Below, piece after piece: positions 1-10,237 of a DNA stretch of 64,000 bases. Numbering within the stretch: position 1 is the first letter of the stretch; every line of letters starts with the position of its first letter. The stretch covers positions 976,183 to 1,040,182 of the forward strand of contig LNAC01000019.1 of NCBI GenBank assembly GCA_002007465.1. The letters are read 5' to 3'. The position numbers and the translations under genes are program-made. Source of the stretch: Ailurus styani. Its lineage: Eukaryota > Chordata > Mammalia > Carnivora > Ailuridae. The notes under the pieces were generated by a model. That model searched no databases and had not been told where the DNA came from. It was given only the letters and a program-made list of their open reading frames with translations.

Positions 1-1424
1 TGCTTAAAGCAAAAATTTCCCAACCTCTCTATCCGGTCTTTCTGGGTGTTTTTTGCATAATCAAGAGATTTAAATCTCAACAATAGATAATTATAACTTG
101 CTTGGCAAATGCCCAAACTGCTGCCCAGATTAATGGAGGAAGAAAGATAAAATAATAAGAATAAATCACAGCACATATATTAGCACTCACTGACTTTCTA
201 ATATCCTACTTCATAACCAGTATTACTTTCAAGATAATCATTACATTTTAAGATTAGAAGTTCTCTTCAGTGTTTATGTTGTTTTCCTACACCTTCCAAT
301 TCACCAATCTCCACCCCCACTATTCAGACAGGATTTAATTTTTAAATTAGCCTTGACACTTGAGAAACTATTTTTAAAAATCTCCCACGTAGGAAATTCC
401 ATATCCTTCCATAGTAATTCATCCTACTCAGCCACCTCTTCCCTATGTTTAATCTAAATCCCACACGTTGCAGTTGGGGGCTATTTCCTCTTGTTTTGAC
501 CCCTGCTGTGTAAATGGAGAATGGATGATTATCATCAATTATGACTAAACATTCTTTTTAAAAGAATTTAAAGTCCTATTAAACAACCCAGGCCTCTCTT
601 GTGTATTTTAATAATCATAGTAATTTTAATCTATGCTCATAGATCTTACTTCCTACTTATTTTTCTCTTCACTACTAAACTCTAACTCATCTACATTTTT
701 TTGTGCAGAATCCAGAGCTTAAAAATGGGACCCACGGACTGTCTGGCTAATGGTAGGCATAAGTGGAAGATGACCTCATGGTTCCTGATTTCTGTACTTC
801 TATTCCTGCCTCTCATTATGGTGCCTCCACCCCTTATAGGGCTACTTTTGTTTCATTGCTTGATAATCACAAATAGCCATCAGCCAGACTAAGGAAGATT
901 ACAGATCAAGGATTCCCTTTTGGTAATTATTGTTCTGTCCCAAGTACTTCAACTCTTACAGTCTTAATCATAATTCTCTGTGAATCTCTTATTTACTATT
1001 TGTCCACATTAGTAAGGAATCCACATTAAGAATGCTGGTCCTATCCTCTAAGACTGACACCATTTTAGCAACAAATTTTAAGGTGTTTCGTTTTTTTATT
1101 TTTCTAGGTTACTGGCCACTTTGTCCCTACCACCCCATTCCAAGTTGGCATGTATCTTTATAACCATGTTCTGAGTTTGGTTCTCTGTCCAGTGAGCCTC
1201 CATAAGGTGGTTATAATCTGATTCCCTATTAAATGGTGAGTGTTTCCTATAGGATATAATTTTAAACATGTTAAAGTCAAGATAGACTGCATCAAACCTT
1301 TCTCAGACCCACCTTTCTAGATCATAATTAATGAGTCTAACAAGGTTTTGTTCTTCAAAGTACTAAATAACCTGTCCAAGTTTTTTTTTTTAATCTTTAA
1401 TTCAAGTCACCCTTTTTTAACTGT
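1..1424. other. Intergenic, no gene seen
   Basis: AT-rich sequence in which I recognise no coding exon, RNA gene or clear repeat. The only open frame (701-892) is 63 codons, has no recognisable similarity and is probably chance. Very old diverged repeats could be present below what can be recognised by eye. Confidence 0.5.
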
Positions 1425-1439
1425 AAAAATTATATTAGT

Positions 1440-1648
1440 CAGGGACACCTGGGTGGCTCAGTTGGTTAAGCCTCTGCCTTCAGCTCAGGTCATGATCTCA
1501 GGGTCCTAGGATTGGGCCCTGCATTGGGCTCTCTGCTCAGTGGGGAGCTTGCTTACCCCTCTTTCTTTGCCTGCCTCTCTGCCTACTTGTGTGCTCTCTC
1601 TCTCTCTCTCTCTTTCTCCCTGTCAAATAAATAAATAAAATCTTTTAA
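1440..1648 (+). mobile_element. CAN SINE (tRNA-derived carnivore SINE)
   Basis: The left end has the Pol III A-box-like TGGCTCAGTTGG. The body has the GGTCATGATCTCAGGGTCCT block, then a CT repeat, AAATAAATAAATAAAATC and an A tail. An exact 15-bp target-site duplication AAAAATTATATTAGT flanks it (1425-1439 and 1649-1663), which fixes both ends. It landed at the edge of an older MaLR LTR. Confidence 0.95.
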
Positions 1649-2054
1649 AAAAATTATATTAGTTAGAGCTGTCCTAACAAAGTACCACACTGGATGGCTT
1701 AAAAAAACAAAAACAAAAACAAAAAACAAAAAAACACCTTGTTTTCTCATTGTTCTGGAGGCCAGGAATTCAGGATCAAGGTATTGGCAGGGCAGATTTC
1801 TTCTGAGGCCTCCCTCCTTGGCTTATAGATGGCCATCATCTCCCTGTGTCTTCACATGGCCACCCTTCTATACAAGTCTGTGTTCTCAAGTCTTAGAGGA
1901 ACATGTCATATTAAGATTAGATCCAACCCCAATGACCTTGTTTAATCTTAATAATCTCTTCAAAGACCCTCTTCAAATCCAGTTACATTCTAAGGTACTG
2001 AGTGTTAGGACTTCAACATATGAATTTTGCAGCAACATAGTTCAACCCATAACA
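1649..2054 (-). mobile_element. MaLR/MLT1-type LTR, antisense
   Basis: Read on the minus strand it begins TGTTATGGGTTGAA, continues with the MaLR-like 'aagtcctaac...cctcagaatgtgac' style block and ends near the 'ggtactttgttaggac' region. On the plus strand the motifs AAAGTACCACACTGG, GTTCTGGAGGCC, CTTCTGAGGCCTCCCTCC and CCCATAACA match my memory of MLT1/MST LTRs. An A/C-rich simple stretch (1698-1737) expands the middle. The far edge is cut by the SINE at 1440-1648. The exact subfamily is uncertain. Confidence 0.75.
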
Positions 2055-2930
2055 AAATACATACTTATCCTTTATTGTCTTCCTTCCTCCACTAGGTATA
2101 ATATTATTGACAACTTACCAGAAATGCTTCTCTGCCTTGTTTTATTTTTTCTCCCTCAATGACTTCCCAATCCCCAACGTAGGATTTTTTATTGTCCTAA
2201 AGGCTTCACTAATTCTCTATATTTCTTTTAAACATCTTTCTGGTGTTGCTCTTTTTATGACAGCAAAGCAGTTTATCATTTCATTCAAACTGAGCAACTC
2301 ACTGAGGAAAAAACAGACTTCACCCTTAGCAGAGCTGATTGGTCTGTATCATCAGGGTTGCCTTAATGCAGTTGCCTTAAATGCAGCCTTGATAGTATTC
2401 ACAATTATTTCCATTTCAAATGTAGCTCTGTGTTCAGAAACTTCTATTTTTTTCATCTTTCATTATGTTTTATGTTATTTTCTCAAAGTATGCTTAGCTC
2501 TTTTGGATTGGTTTGCTCCTTAAGCCCTCTCAGTGTGGAGATTTTTCTTCAAACTAACCCCCTAAGATTATTGAAGTCTGATTTCTGAAACACATGAATT
2601 ATAATACACTGATAGAAAAGAATTTGTGAAGTAGCTACAATCAACAAAGACATTAATAATTGAATTAAAAGACTAAGCCCAGATTCCCCAGTATCAGCTC
2701 TAACTGACACTGCCAGGTTGAAACATGGGGAGTGTCTTCCCAAAACTGTCTTTGATACCTTCTCCTTTTAACTGGTTCCCTTCATGAATCTTATTAATTC
2801 CTTTAGTGCTCCCTTTGTGTAGATTATTTCCAGTCCTATCTTTACATACTCAAGTTTTCAGCTTTATTTTGGGCAGCTCTAGCTAAATATTGCCCCCCAT
2901 CAATATAACGTCCTTTAAATCTGCTTCTTC
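2055..2930. other. Intergenic, no gene seen
   Basis: No recognisable gene or repeat. An open frame at 2107-2523 (138 codons, plus strand) is hydrophobic and low in charged residues, as expected of translated T-rich noncoding DNA, and matches nothing I know. Confidence 0.45.
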
Positions 2931-2934
2931 TCCA

Positions 2935-3618
2935 GGTATCTCCATTTCTCTTGATCCCCATTTTCCCAACTATCCAGGCTGGAAACTTTATCAACAGAGG
3001 CATGGCTTTTCTCTTCCTTCACTAAACAATCTTTGATTTCTGCCTTCATTTCCATCACCATCACCCTCCTTTAAGGCTTCATTATCTCTGACTTAAACCA
3101 GTCACTGGTCACGTAACAAGCATCTTCATTTGCTGACTTCCTCTCTCTCTACCACCACCACCAATGCATCCCAGGCCCTATCTAGTCTAGACTGGCATTT
3201 CCCACAGCAAGTTGTATAGACAGGGAATACAGGTAAGAAAATGGCCAAGTTTCTTAGAAATCAAGAGAGATGTTAAACAAAAATTTTGCTTCCCTTAAAC
3301 ACCTCCCAGTTCAAAGAATATACATATGTGAAATGCCTTCTAATGCCTACTGAATAAAGTTCAAATTCTTTCTCTAAATAAGATATTTAATGCCTTTCAT
3401 ATTCTAGCTCTAATTTCCTTACAAATCTCCTTTAATGCTTCAAAATAATGGACATTTCTTTATTCCTCCCATATACCCTGAGCTTCCACAGCGGTATTCA
3501 TGCCATTCACTCTCTCCTGATGCATACTCTCTAGTTTCTACTCATCATTCAAAGTTAAGTTTTTATGTGGTATTTTCTGCAATGTGTTCAGATATGAGGG
3601 ATTCATATCCAACCCATC
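2935..3618 (+). mobile_element. L2 LINE fragment, 5' piece
   Basis: Diverged but recognisable L2 3' region in sense. It has CCCATTTTCCCAACTATCC (about 2958), an ATTATCTCTGACTTAAACCAG segment, AATAAAGTTCAAATTCTTTC (about 3353) and CATCATTCAAAGTTAAGTTT (about 3543). The order agrees with the L2 consensus as I remember it. The element continues at 4430 after a DNA transposon insertion. Confidence 0.6.
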
Positions 3619-3626
3619 CTCTAAAC

Positions 3627-4421
3627 TAGGGGTCTCCAAACTACTATAAACACACGCCAAAGGAAGAGCAAATGATCTACTGGAATATGGAAAGAAAATA
3701 TTTGAAATCTATTTTCAGCTAGCTTAAGAAATAAACAAGAAATTGAGTTACCATTACTTAATAAACAAATTGACACTGGGACACTCGCTGGGCCTCTCCT
3801 TCAGATATGGATGCCATAGCAAGTAGTCTGAAAAGTCTGGAGTTCCACAATGAAGAAGCATTTATTATGACACACAGCTATCATTTATTTTAGCATATTA
3901 TGACATAATGTTGTGTGTGTAGGCATTTGGTCTTACCTACTTTTTAATTAAACTAAGCCTCACATCTTGCTTAATAATTTTTCTAAAGGAACTCACAAAT
4001 TAAAAATAGTATTAAAATGTAAGCACCAACAAACAAGAATTAAATAACAGAAGTAATTTTCCCCTCTCCCAAATATGAGCTTTACATCAGCCACACTAAA
4101 TGTAAAAACAATGACTGTTGACTCAGATCTGACATTTAACCACATTCTCATCAACAAAAAATTATTCACAGTATATTTAAGAAAGTAGGAAGAGTTTTGT
4201 ATTGTTCAATATAATTAAAATAATTTAAAAAAATACTGCCTGTTTCATCTCCACATTAATTTCCTCTTTAATTTCCAGTTTTATATATGACTATAATGTA
4301 TGTAATATTTATGAACTGAGTTTATGTACATTATTTACATAAAAATAATAAATATCTTTTACATAGACACACAAAAAATTTTATTAATGGACTGCACAGT
4401 GAAAAAGTGTGGGGATCACTT
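3627..4421. mobile_element. hAT-type DNA transposon relic (Charlie/MER-like)
   Basis: The left end TAGGGGTCTCCAAACT and the right end AGTGTGGGGATCACTT are imperfect inverted repeats related to the hAT terminus CAGGGGTCCCCAAACT. They are flanked by an 8-bp duplication with two transitions, CTCTAAAC (3619-3626) and TTCTGAAC (4422-4429), the TSD length expected of hAT. The 795-bp interior has no open frame. Its position inside an L2 dates it as younger than that L2. The family name is not certain. Confidence 0.75.
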
Positions 4422-4429
4422 TTCTGAAC

Positions 4430-4665
4430 TAACATAGCACACTGCTCATACATCTTTTGTAGAATTCACTGCTTTCTTCCTTTTATTAGAGCCATTTATA
4501 GATAGGCATTTTTTGGCTCCCCATTTCTTCTAAACTATAATCTCCTGGAGGACAAGGATATCTTGTCTTATTCACATTTAATTGTCCACAGTGATTAATA
4601 TGTTTATTGAGCACATTAAAGCTTGATTGTTCAATAAGTGTGTGGTGGAAGGATGAATGGAAGGC
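4430..4665 (+). mobile_element. L2 LINE fragment, 3' piece
   Basis: Continuation of the L2 begun at 2935. It contains ATAATCTCCTGGAGGACAAG followed by a GTCTTATTCACATTTAATTG segment and TGTTTATTGAGCACATTAAA, matching the L2 3' end ('ctccttgaggacagggac...tcttattcatctttgtatcc'). The same orientation on both sides of the hAT supports one interrupted element. Confidence 0.65.
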
Positions 4666-5727
4666 TAGATGAGTAAATGGGAAGGTGAATATGTTGTGGT
4701 TTAAAGTGCTCTTTAAATTGTTTCTAGTTGGATTATGAAGAAGTTCACTTAAGAAATCACTCCTAAGGCAAGAAGGCATACAGAGTATCTTGGGTGGGGC
4801 TGTAAGAACCAACCTAGGACTCCAGAGTTCCCTGATAATAATGTCGTATTTCAGGAAGTAAAAGACAGAGTCCAGATTAGTACTGGAAACAGTTTCTCTC
4901 TTTGAAGAGAACCAGGGTTCCTGACACATTCTCCATTGCCCAGAAGAAAAGTGCCTGGCTGCTTTCATCATCAACAGAAGTTTTCTTCTGACATGTATTC
5001 TCTGAATCTGCCATCTCTGCTACATACACTATAACCCAGGGCCTGATTTGTTACCTAAAATGAACTGACTCACCAGGAAATGTATTTTTACTACTCTTTT
5101 TAGCTGAGTATCACAGCTCTGTTTACAGTTTAAATGTTCATGACAGCAGACAGATTAAAAAAATCATGCACAACAACCACTGATGATAAAACATTTTAAT
5201 CACGAAAGTCCTTCTCAAGGCTAGCACTGTAATTATCAAGGGTTTAGTGTCTCCTCCATTTAGGGAGACACAGGCAATAATACATGATAATGCCCTTTGA
5301 CACCAATAAACCTAGAAAGGAAGAATAGGAATGAATCTGAACAAAAAGAGTTTCATAGGGAGAAGTAATGTCTGAATCTGATAAGAAAACTGTAGCACAT
5401 ACTGCATTCAAAGAAAGGACTGAGGTAATAGGATAAACCGGTGTGAATAAAGAAAATGCAACAAAAGTATCTGTAAAGAGAGAGAGAGATAAAAGGAATG
5501 CACACTCTCAGTGTTGTGTGAGTGCTATTTTGGGGTACAGATGCTTTACTGTACATCAGAACACTCAGAGTTTCAAATACATTAGTCATTTTGTTTCTGA
5601 CAATTCTTACCTAAACAGAGCTCATGGGGTCTCGATATCACAAAGACTAGAACCAGGTTCAACCTTGAAGTGGCCTCTATTTACTCTGCCACAAAATGAC
5701 CAGAAGAGCAAAGGGATCAAGTCAGCT

Positions 5728-5728
<1 letters not shown>
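4666..5728. other. Intergenic, no gene seen
   Basis: No recognisable gene or repeat. The minus-strand 162-codon open frame that crosses 4486-4974 begins inside an L2 3' end and has no recognisable domain, so it is regarded as chance. Confidence 0.45.

Positions 5729-5767
<39 letters not shown>
5729..5767. repeat. (GA)n microsatellite
   Basis: About 19 uninterrupted AG units. Confidence 0.98.
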
Positions 5768-5769
<2 letters not shown>

Positions 5770-6257
5770 CTGCCCACCAACCCACTCCTCAGCACCACAA
5801 CATCTCATGGTTTGTAGAGGATAACTTAAGCTCCCAAATTACAAAGTCCCAGCGAGTCTTGTAAATCCAACTGTAGTTGAAGTATAAGTCCACTAGATGT
5901 TAAGAATTGAATAGCTGCATGATTGAAGAGTGGGAGGGGAATTTGGGGAAGACCAGGGAACTCTTGGAATGAGAATGTAGATTTGTTGCCAGTTCACTGA
6001 AGCTCAGCTAGAATTTTAACCAGCTTACTCCAGGCAGTTCAGAGCTCCCTGTGTGACTTTAAGCCAAGCCAACACTAGAACTCTTTCATGGAGGAAAGGA
6101 AAACATATAGTTTGGAGAGAGGGCTATAAAGCCCCATACTAATTCCAAAAGACAGGTGTTAAAGTGAAATTAAAAAACAAAACAAAACAGACCTGAGATA
6201 CAAACATTTGGGCAAAAAGTTTAGCAATTTCTTATAAAGTTTTATATATATATATAT

Positions 6258-6780
6258 TCATTCCCATAATGCCATAACAATTTCATTCTTATGAATCCAA
6301 GAGAAATGAAAATATATATTCTCACAAAGACTTGTACAAGAATGTTCATAGCAGCTTTATTCATAATAGCAAAAGCTGGAAAATCCCAAATGTGCAACAA
6401 TATGAAAATGGATAAACAAATTATGAAAAATATACATATAATATACTTCTAAAAAATATGAACTATTGATACACACAGCACATATGAATCTCACAGACAT
6501 TATGTTGAATAAAAGAAGTCCAACACAAAAGAATACATGCTGTATTATTCATTCTGTGAATATGTAAAACAGGCAAAACTAATATATAATGAAAAAAATT
6601 AGAACTGCAATTGCACAAGGGAGAGAAAGAGAGAATTAATTTAAGAAGGGGATCTTTTCTGGGATGATGGAAATGTTCAGTATCTTTAAAAGAATGTGGC
6701 TTACATTCAATATGCATTTATCAAAATTCATTGAATTATATAGTCAATATTTCCTGGTAATGGTAAATAAATACTGAGGT
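6258..6780 (+). mobile_element. Old L1 3' end / 3' UTR fragment
   Basis: Sense matches to L1 3' sequence: GAATGTTCATAGCAGCTTTA, ATTCATAATAGCAAAAGCTG, AATGGATAAACAAATTATG and a 3' UTR-like run GGGATGATGGAAATGTTCAG. It is preceded by a short (TA)n tract (6242-6256). No open frame remains. It is an old L1M-type element and the boundaries are approximate. Confidence 0.7.
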
Positions 6781-6828
6781 CTAGTTAGTAGGTTTGTTTT
6801 ATCCCTGTGGTTTGGGTTAGCAATTCTT

Positions 6829-7009
6829 CTTTTTTTTTTTAAGATTTTATTTATTTATTTCAGAGAAAAAGAGAGAGAGCACAGAGGGAGAGTGAGAAGC
6901 CGGCTGCCTCGTGATCAGGGAGCCCAATGCAGGTCTCAATCCCAGGAATCTGAGATCATGACCTAAGCTGAAGGCAGGTGCTTAACCAACTGAGCCACCC
7001 AGGCACCCT
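6829..7009 (-). mobile_element. CAN SINE, first of stacked pair
   Basis: Minus-strand SINE. On the plus strand it starts with a T tail and AAGATTTTATTTATTTATTT, and ends with the B-box-side block GAGATCATGACC and GAGCCACCCAGGCACC. It is bounded by two copies of the 15-bp target site. It lacks the expanded AATAAA repeat of its partner and has a different AG-rich core (GAGCACAGAGGGAGAGTGAG), so the two are separate insertions and not a duplication. Confidence 0.95.
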
Positions 7010-7024
7010 GGGTTAGCAATTCTT

Positions 7025-7243
7025 CTTTTTTTTTTTTAAGATTTTATTTATTTATTTATTTATTTATTTGACAGAGAGAGAGAGAGCAGATCACAAGTAG
7101 GCAGAGAGGCAGGCAGAGAGAGAGGAGGAAGCAGGCTCCCTGCTGAGTGGAGAGCCCGATGAGGGGCTCAATCCCAGGATGCTGAGATCATGACCTGAGC
7201 CGAAAGCAGAGGCTTTAACCCACTGAGCCACCCAGGCACCCCT
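7025..7243 (-). mobile_element. CAN SINE, second of stacked pair
   Basis: Minus-strand mustelid-type SINE with a (TTTA)n tail, then AGATCACAAGTAGGCAGAGA and GGCAGGCAGAGAGAGAGGAG, ending GAGCCACCCAGGCACCCC. It contains the TTTAACCCACTGAGCC (GGTTAAA on the sense strand) diagnostic of the younger subfamily. Confidence 0.95.
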
Positions 7244-7480
7244 GGGCTAGCAATTCTTAAACTGAATTCTATGTATTCTAATCTTGAGCAAATGAGTAAA
7301 TGTGTTAAGGATAATGAGGTTCAAGTTTAACATTGTAGAAGAAAGTTACAAATGTGAAAAAGAGGAAATTATAGTGTATACAATGTTGTTGCATTGGAAT
7401 AGGAGGCATCAGTATGAACTCAGTTTTTAATGGATAAATGGATAAATAGTGATGATGATAAATACATGGATAAATAGATA

Positions 7481-7516
7481 ATGGATGGATGGATAGATAG
7501 ATAGATAGATAGATAA
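7481..7516. repeat. (GGAT)/(GATA) microsatellite
   Basis: GGAT units pass into about seven GATA units. Confidence 0.95.
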
Positions 7517-7519
7517 GTG

Positions 7520-8880
7520 ATAGTTTTCAGTTCTGTCTACTTAAAAGGAGCTAGAACTGATGATTCCAGTAGCAATGAGTATATCTATTCCTTATATCTG
7601 GCTTCTAATTAATAGTGAAATGTGCACTAAAAAGGGCCAGAGATCCATGAGAAAAGACTAATTACAGAGCTGGAGCAGGGAAAGTATAAAATGATCCTGG
7701 AACATCTTATATAGAAATCCAGAAAGTGGTCATAGAATGATGGGAATGTATTAAAAGGACACCAAATTTTAATTTCTGCTTCTACTTTCACCCTATCAAA
7801 AACAAGCCAAATAACACACAAAGTCGTAGTTTTTTTTTTGTGTGTGTGTGAACTCATCAGATAGCTTATGATGAAATAAACCAAAATGAAATAAAGTCCA
7901 GAATGTGACAAGCCCTTTGTAAAAAAGTGTCCTATAACTTCGACCTTCTTTTGTAGGAAAATGTGAATGAGAAGAAGCCACCATTAATAGGTTTCAGGAG
8001 AAACTACTTGAACTTTCTAAGAATTTTAAAGACTAAATGACAGTTGATGTGATGTTCAGAATTCTGAGGACTGCACAAAGAGAATCTACACCTGGTATAC
8101 TCATCATATCTTTCCCATAGGCCCTCACTAAATGCTCATGCAAAATATTCTGAGTGGAGAAAGAGAGTTGAGATAGAACCCCTAAAACACATGCACTTGC
8201 TGAATGCTGAGAGTAGGGGAGGACAAATGAGAAACACCCTTCAAGGAAACCACAGACTCTCATTACATATTTCTCAGAGGTTTTCCACAGCTGGAGAAAG
8301 AATAGGAGAGCTAAGAGAGACACCATTGAAGAGCAGGTGCCCAGAACCTGAGTCTCGTTGAGCTCTTCTTCCCTGTCTGTCAAACATACCATGCTAAATC
8401 CCTCATAGTCACTCTGAGCATTCACTGCTATAATTTTCTGCAGTCCAAAGGCAAGGGCAATACAGGAGAGCAGAAAGAGATCTCTTCAAAGACAGAAAGC
8501 AAGGGGGCAAAACATGATGGCAAAGGGAACACTTTTGCAACATAAAAAGCTGGAAGCCAGTTTATAAAGCAGAATGAGAGTCCAGTTGGTATAGAAAACT
8601 CAAGTTTGTTTGTACAAAGAGTGCTTGCTCTGCCAAAGGTAAAGAACTGACTCACCCCTGAATCATTAACCTAATGGTATACTAAATCTAATTAAAACAA
8701 CAGTAAATTCCACTCTCAGCTCAACTACAGTTTAGATGGACTTCTGACAGAAAAAAGGGAGTTCCCTTTTCTGAGCAAATATATTATTTACTTCAGTCTC
8801 TACTGTGTCTTGTTTTCTTGTTTGTTTAGTCTGGGTTTTCACTGTTGTTTTTGCTGTTTTAGTACACACAATGTCTGCAC
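7520..8880. other. No gene seen; perhaps old L1/HAL1 5' sequence
   Basis: No coding gene. The minus-strand open frame of 130 codons (8033-8425) matches nothing I know. The plus strand around 8060-8300 loosely resembles an L1/HAL1 5' region, and a HAL1-like segment follows directly, so this may be one old element; that is inference only. Confidence 0.35.
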
Positions 8881-9240
8881 ACATCAAAAATTACAAAACA
8901 CATGAAAAAAATTTAAAGGAAATACAAGCAGACTCAAAAATGTCCCAGAGGTTAAAATGATAAGACAGGGACTTTAAAATAACTTTGCTAAAAGAATATA
9001 TTGGAAAAGGTCCATAAGATAAGTAAACAGATGGGTAATTTTAGCATATAACTATATACTATTACAAAAGAAGAACCAGATGGAAATTGCTAGAAATGAA
9101 ATATATGATATCTGAGATGAAAAACTTATACATTGGCTTACATTGGCATCAACAGACTGGAAACATCAATGAAAAGACTAAACTTGAAAACCGGCCAATA
9201 GAAAACATCTAAATATTAGCACAAAAAAGTGAAACAATGG
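8881..9240 (+). mobile_element. HAL1/L1 ORF1-region fragment
   Basis: Sense matches to the HAL1 ORF1 region include GACTCAAAAATGTCCCAGAG, GGGACTTTAAAATAACTTTG, AAAGAAGAACCAGATGGAAA and TTGCTAGAAATGAAATATAT. The frame is destroyed by stops and indels. HAL1 and old L1 ORF1 share this stretch, so the subfamily is uncertain. Confidence 0.65.
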
Positions 9241-9414
9241 AATAACAATATCTAATAGGCTAAATTATATGTGATTTAAATCCTATAATGCGAATTAAAA
9301 TGTTATTAATTATAAAGGGAAAAATATTAGCATTATAGTAAAGAAAGCTAGAAGCTTAATCAAATAGTCAGAGTTGGCATTATCAATACTAGGATAAACC
9401 AATATCATGTGCCA

Positions 9415-10070
9415 AATGAAATGCTACACTGAGGACACAATACAACTTCAATGATACAACTGCCCCCCAAAAATGCATAATCTCAATCTCATTATAAGGA
9501 AACATTACACAAACTGAAGTTGAAAGACATTCTATAACACAAATCACCTGTACTCTTCAAAAATGTTAAGTTCAAGAAAGGTAAAGAAAGGCTGAGGAGC
9601 CATTACATATTTAAAGAGACATTACAACTAATGCAGTGAGTGGTTCTGGATTGGATCCTGGACAAGTAAAAATATCTACAAAGGACATTACTGATGTAAT
9701 TAACTGAAATTCACAATGGACTATGTATGAGATTATAATATGTATCAATGCTAAATTTTCTGATTTTGTTACTTGGATTATTATTGTGTAGAAAAATGCC
9801 TGTATTTTTAGGTAATATGCAATAAACTAAGGATCAAGGGTGGCAAAGTTTAAAATTTATTCTCAAATGGTACTTTGTCCATAAGTATATATAGTAGATG
9901 ACACATACACATATACTCCCATGCAGAAAATAACTAAGCAAATGAAGTAAAATGTAAATAATTGGTGAATCTGGGAAAAGCATCATTGGAGATCTTTTTC
10001 ATATGCTTGAAATTATATCGAAATGTAAATTTACCCCCAAAGAACATCCTTAAAATAAGATGATACTGCC
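9415..10070 (+). mobile_element. Old interspersed repeat, probably L1ME/HAL1-type 3' end
   Basis: Segments such as TCTGGATTGGATCCTGGACA, GTATCAATGCTAAATTTTCT, CAAATGAAGTAAAATG and TGGTGAATCTGGGAAAAG are shared with a common mammalian repeat 3' region that I associate with old L1 3' UTRs. The identity is recalled, not computed. Confidence 0.5.
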
Positions 10071-10165
10071 AGAGTATGTTATGTTCCTTGAGAAGTGGTT
10101 ATAGAGCAGGCAGGGGGGTGTTGTGATCAGGCAAGCAACCTAGCCTTTCACTGGGGATCAAGCAT

Positions 10166-10180
10166 AATGTATCAGTTTGG
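10166..10180. repeat. Target-site duplication, 3' side of WDR33 retrocopy
   Basis: AATGTATCAGTTTGG abuts the retrocopy's poly(A) end and matches 13 of 15 bases of AATGTGTCAGTTTTG at 11360-11374. Confidence 0.85.
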
Positions 10181-10205
10181 TTTTTTGTTTTTTGGGGGTT
10201 TTTTT
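10181..10205 (-). other. Degenerate poly(A) tract of the retrocopy
   Basis: On the minus strand this is seven A, five C, six A, C and six A, directly after the retrocopy's 3' end and next to the TSD. The C interruptions show decay since insertion. Confidence 0.85.
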
Positions 10206-10231
10206 CAGTTGTATAATTAAAGACTGAATTC

Positions 10232-10237
10232 TTTATT
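10232..10237 (-). promoter_or_regulatory. AATAAA poly(A) signal of the retrocopied short WDR33 mRNA
   Basis: TTTATT on plus is AATAAA on minus. It lies inside the open frame (as codons for Asn-Lys), 13 nt before the stop codon and about 26 nt before the poly(A) tract, a normal signal-to-cleavage spacing. The source mRNA therefore had a 3' UTR of only about 11 nt. Confidence 0.85.

Larger units (their letters stand above)
6814..7258. repeat. Triplicated target site around two stacked SINEs
   Basis: The 15-bp sequence GGGTTAGCAATTCTT occurs at 6814-6828 and 7010-7024, and as GGGCTAGCAATTCTT at 7244-7258, one copy on each side of and between two SINEs. This is the footprint of two successive insertions into the same target. 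Confidence 0.95.

Noticed and set aside
2107..2523. 138-codon open frame, plus strand, with hydrophobic segments
   Set aside because: Hydrophobicity follows from T-richness; no homology or gene context.
4486..4974. 162-codon open frame on the minus strand
   Set aside because: It begins in an L2 3' end and has no recognisable similarity, splice partners or promoter.
5443..5767. Possible CRISPR-like or other prokaryotic array given the repeats
   Set aside because: The sequence is mammalian; the repeats are simple microsatellites without spacers.
8033..8425. 130-codon open frame on the minus strand with a CxxxVSLLALLFFLQLW-like stretch
   Set aside because: No family recognised; it lies next to HAL1 debris and is probably its antisense.
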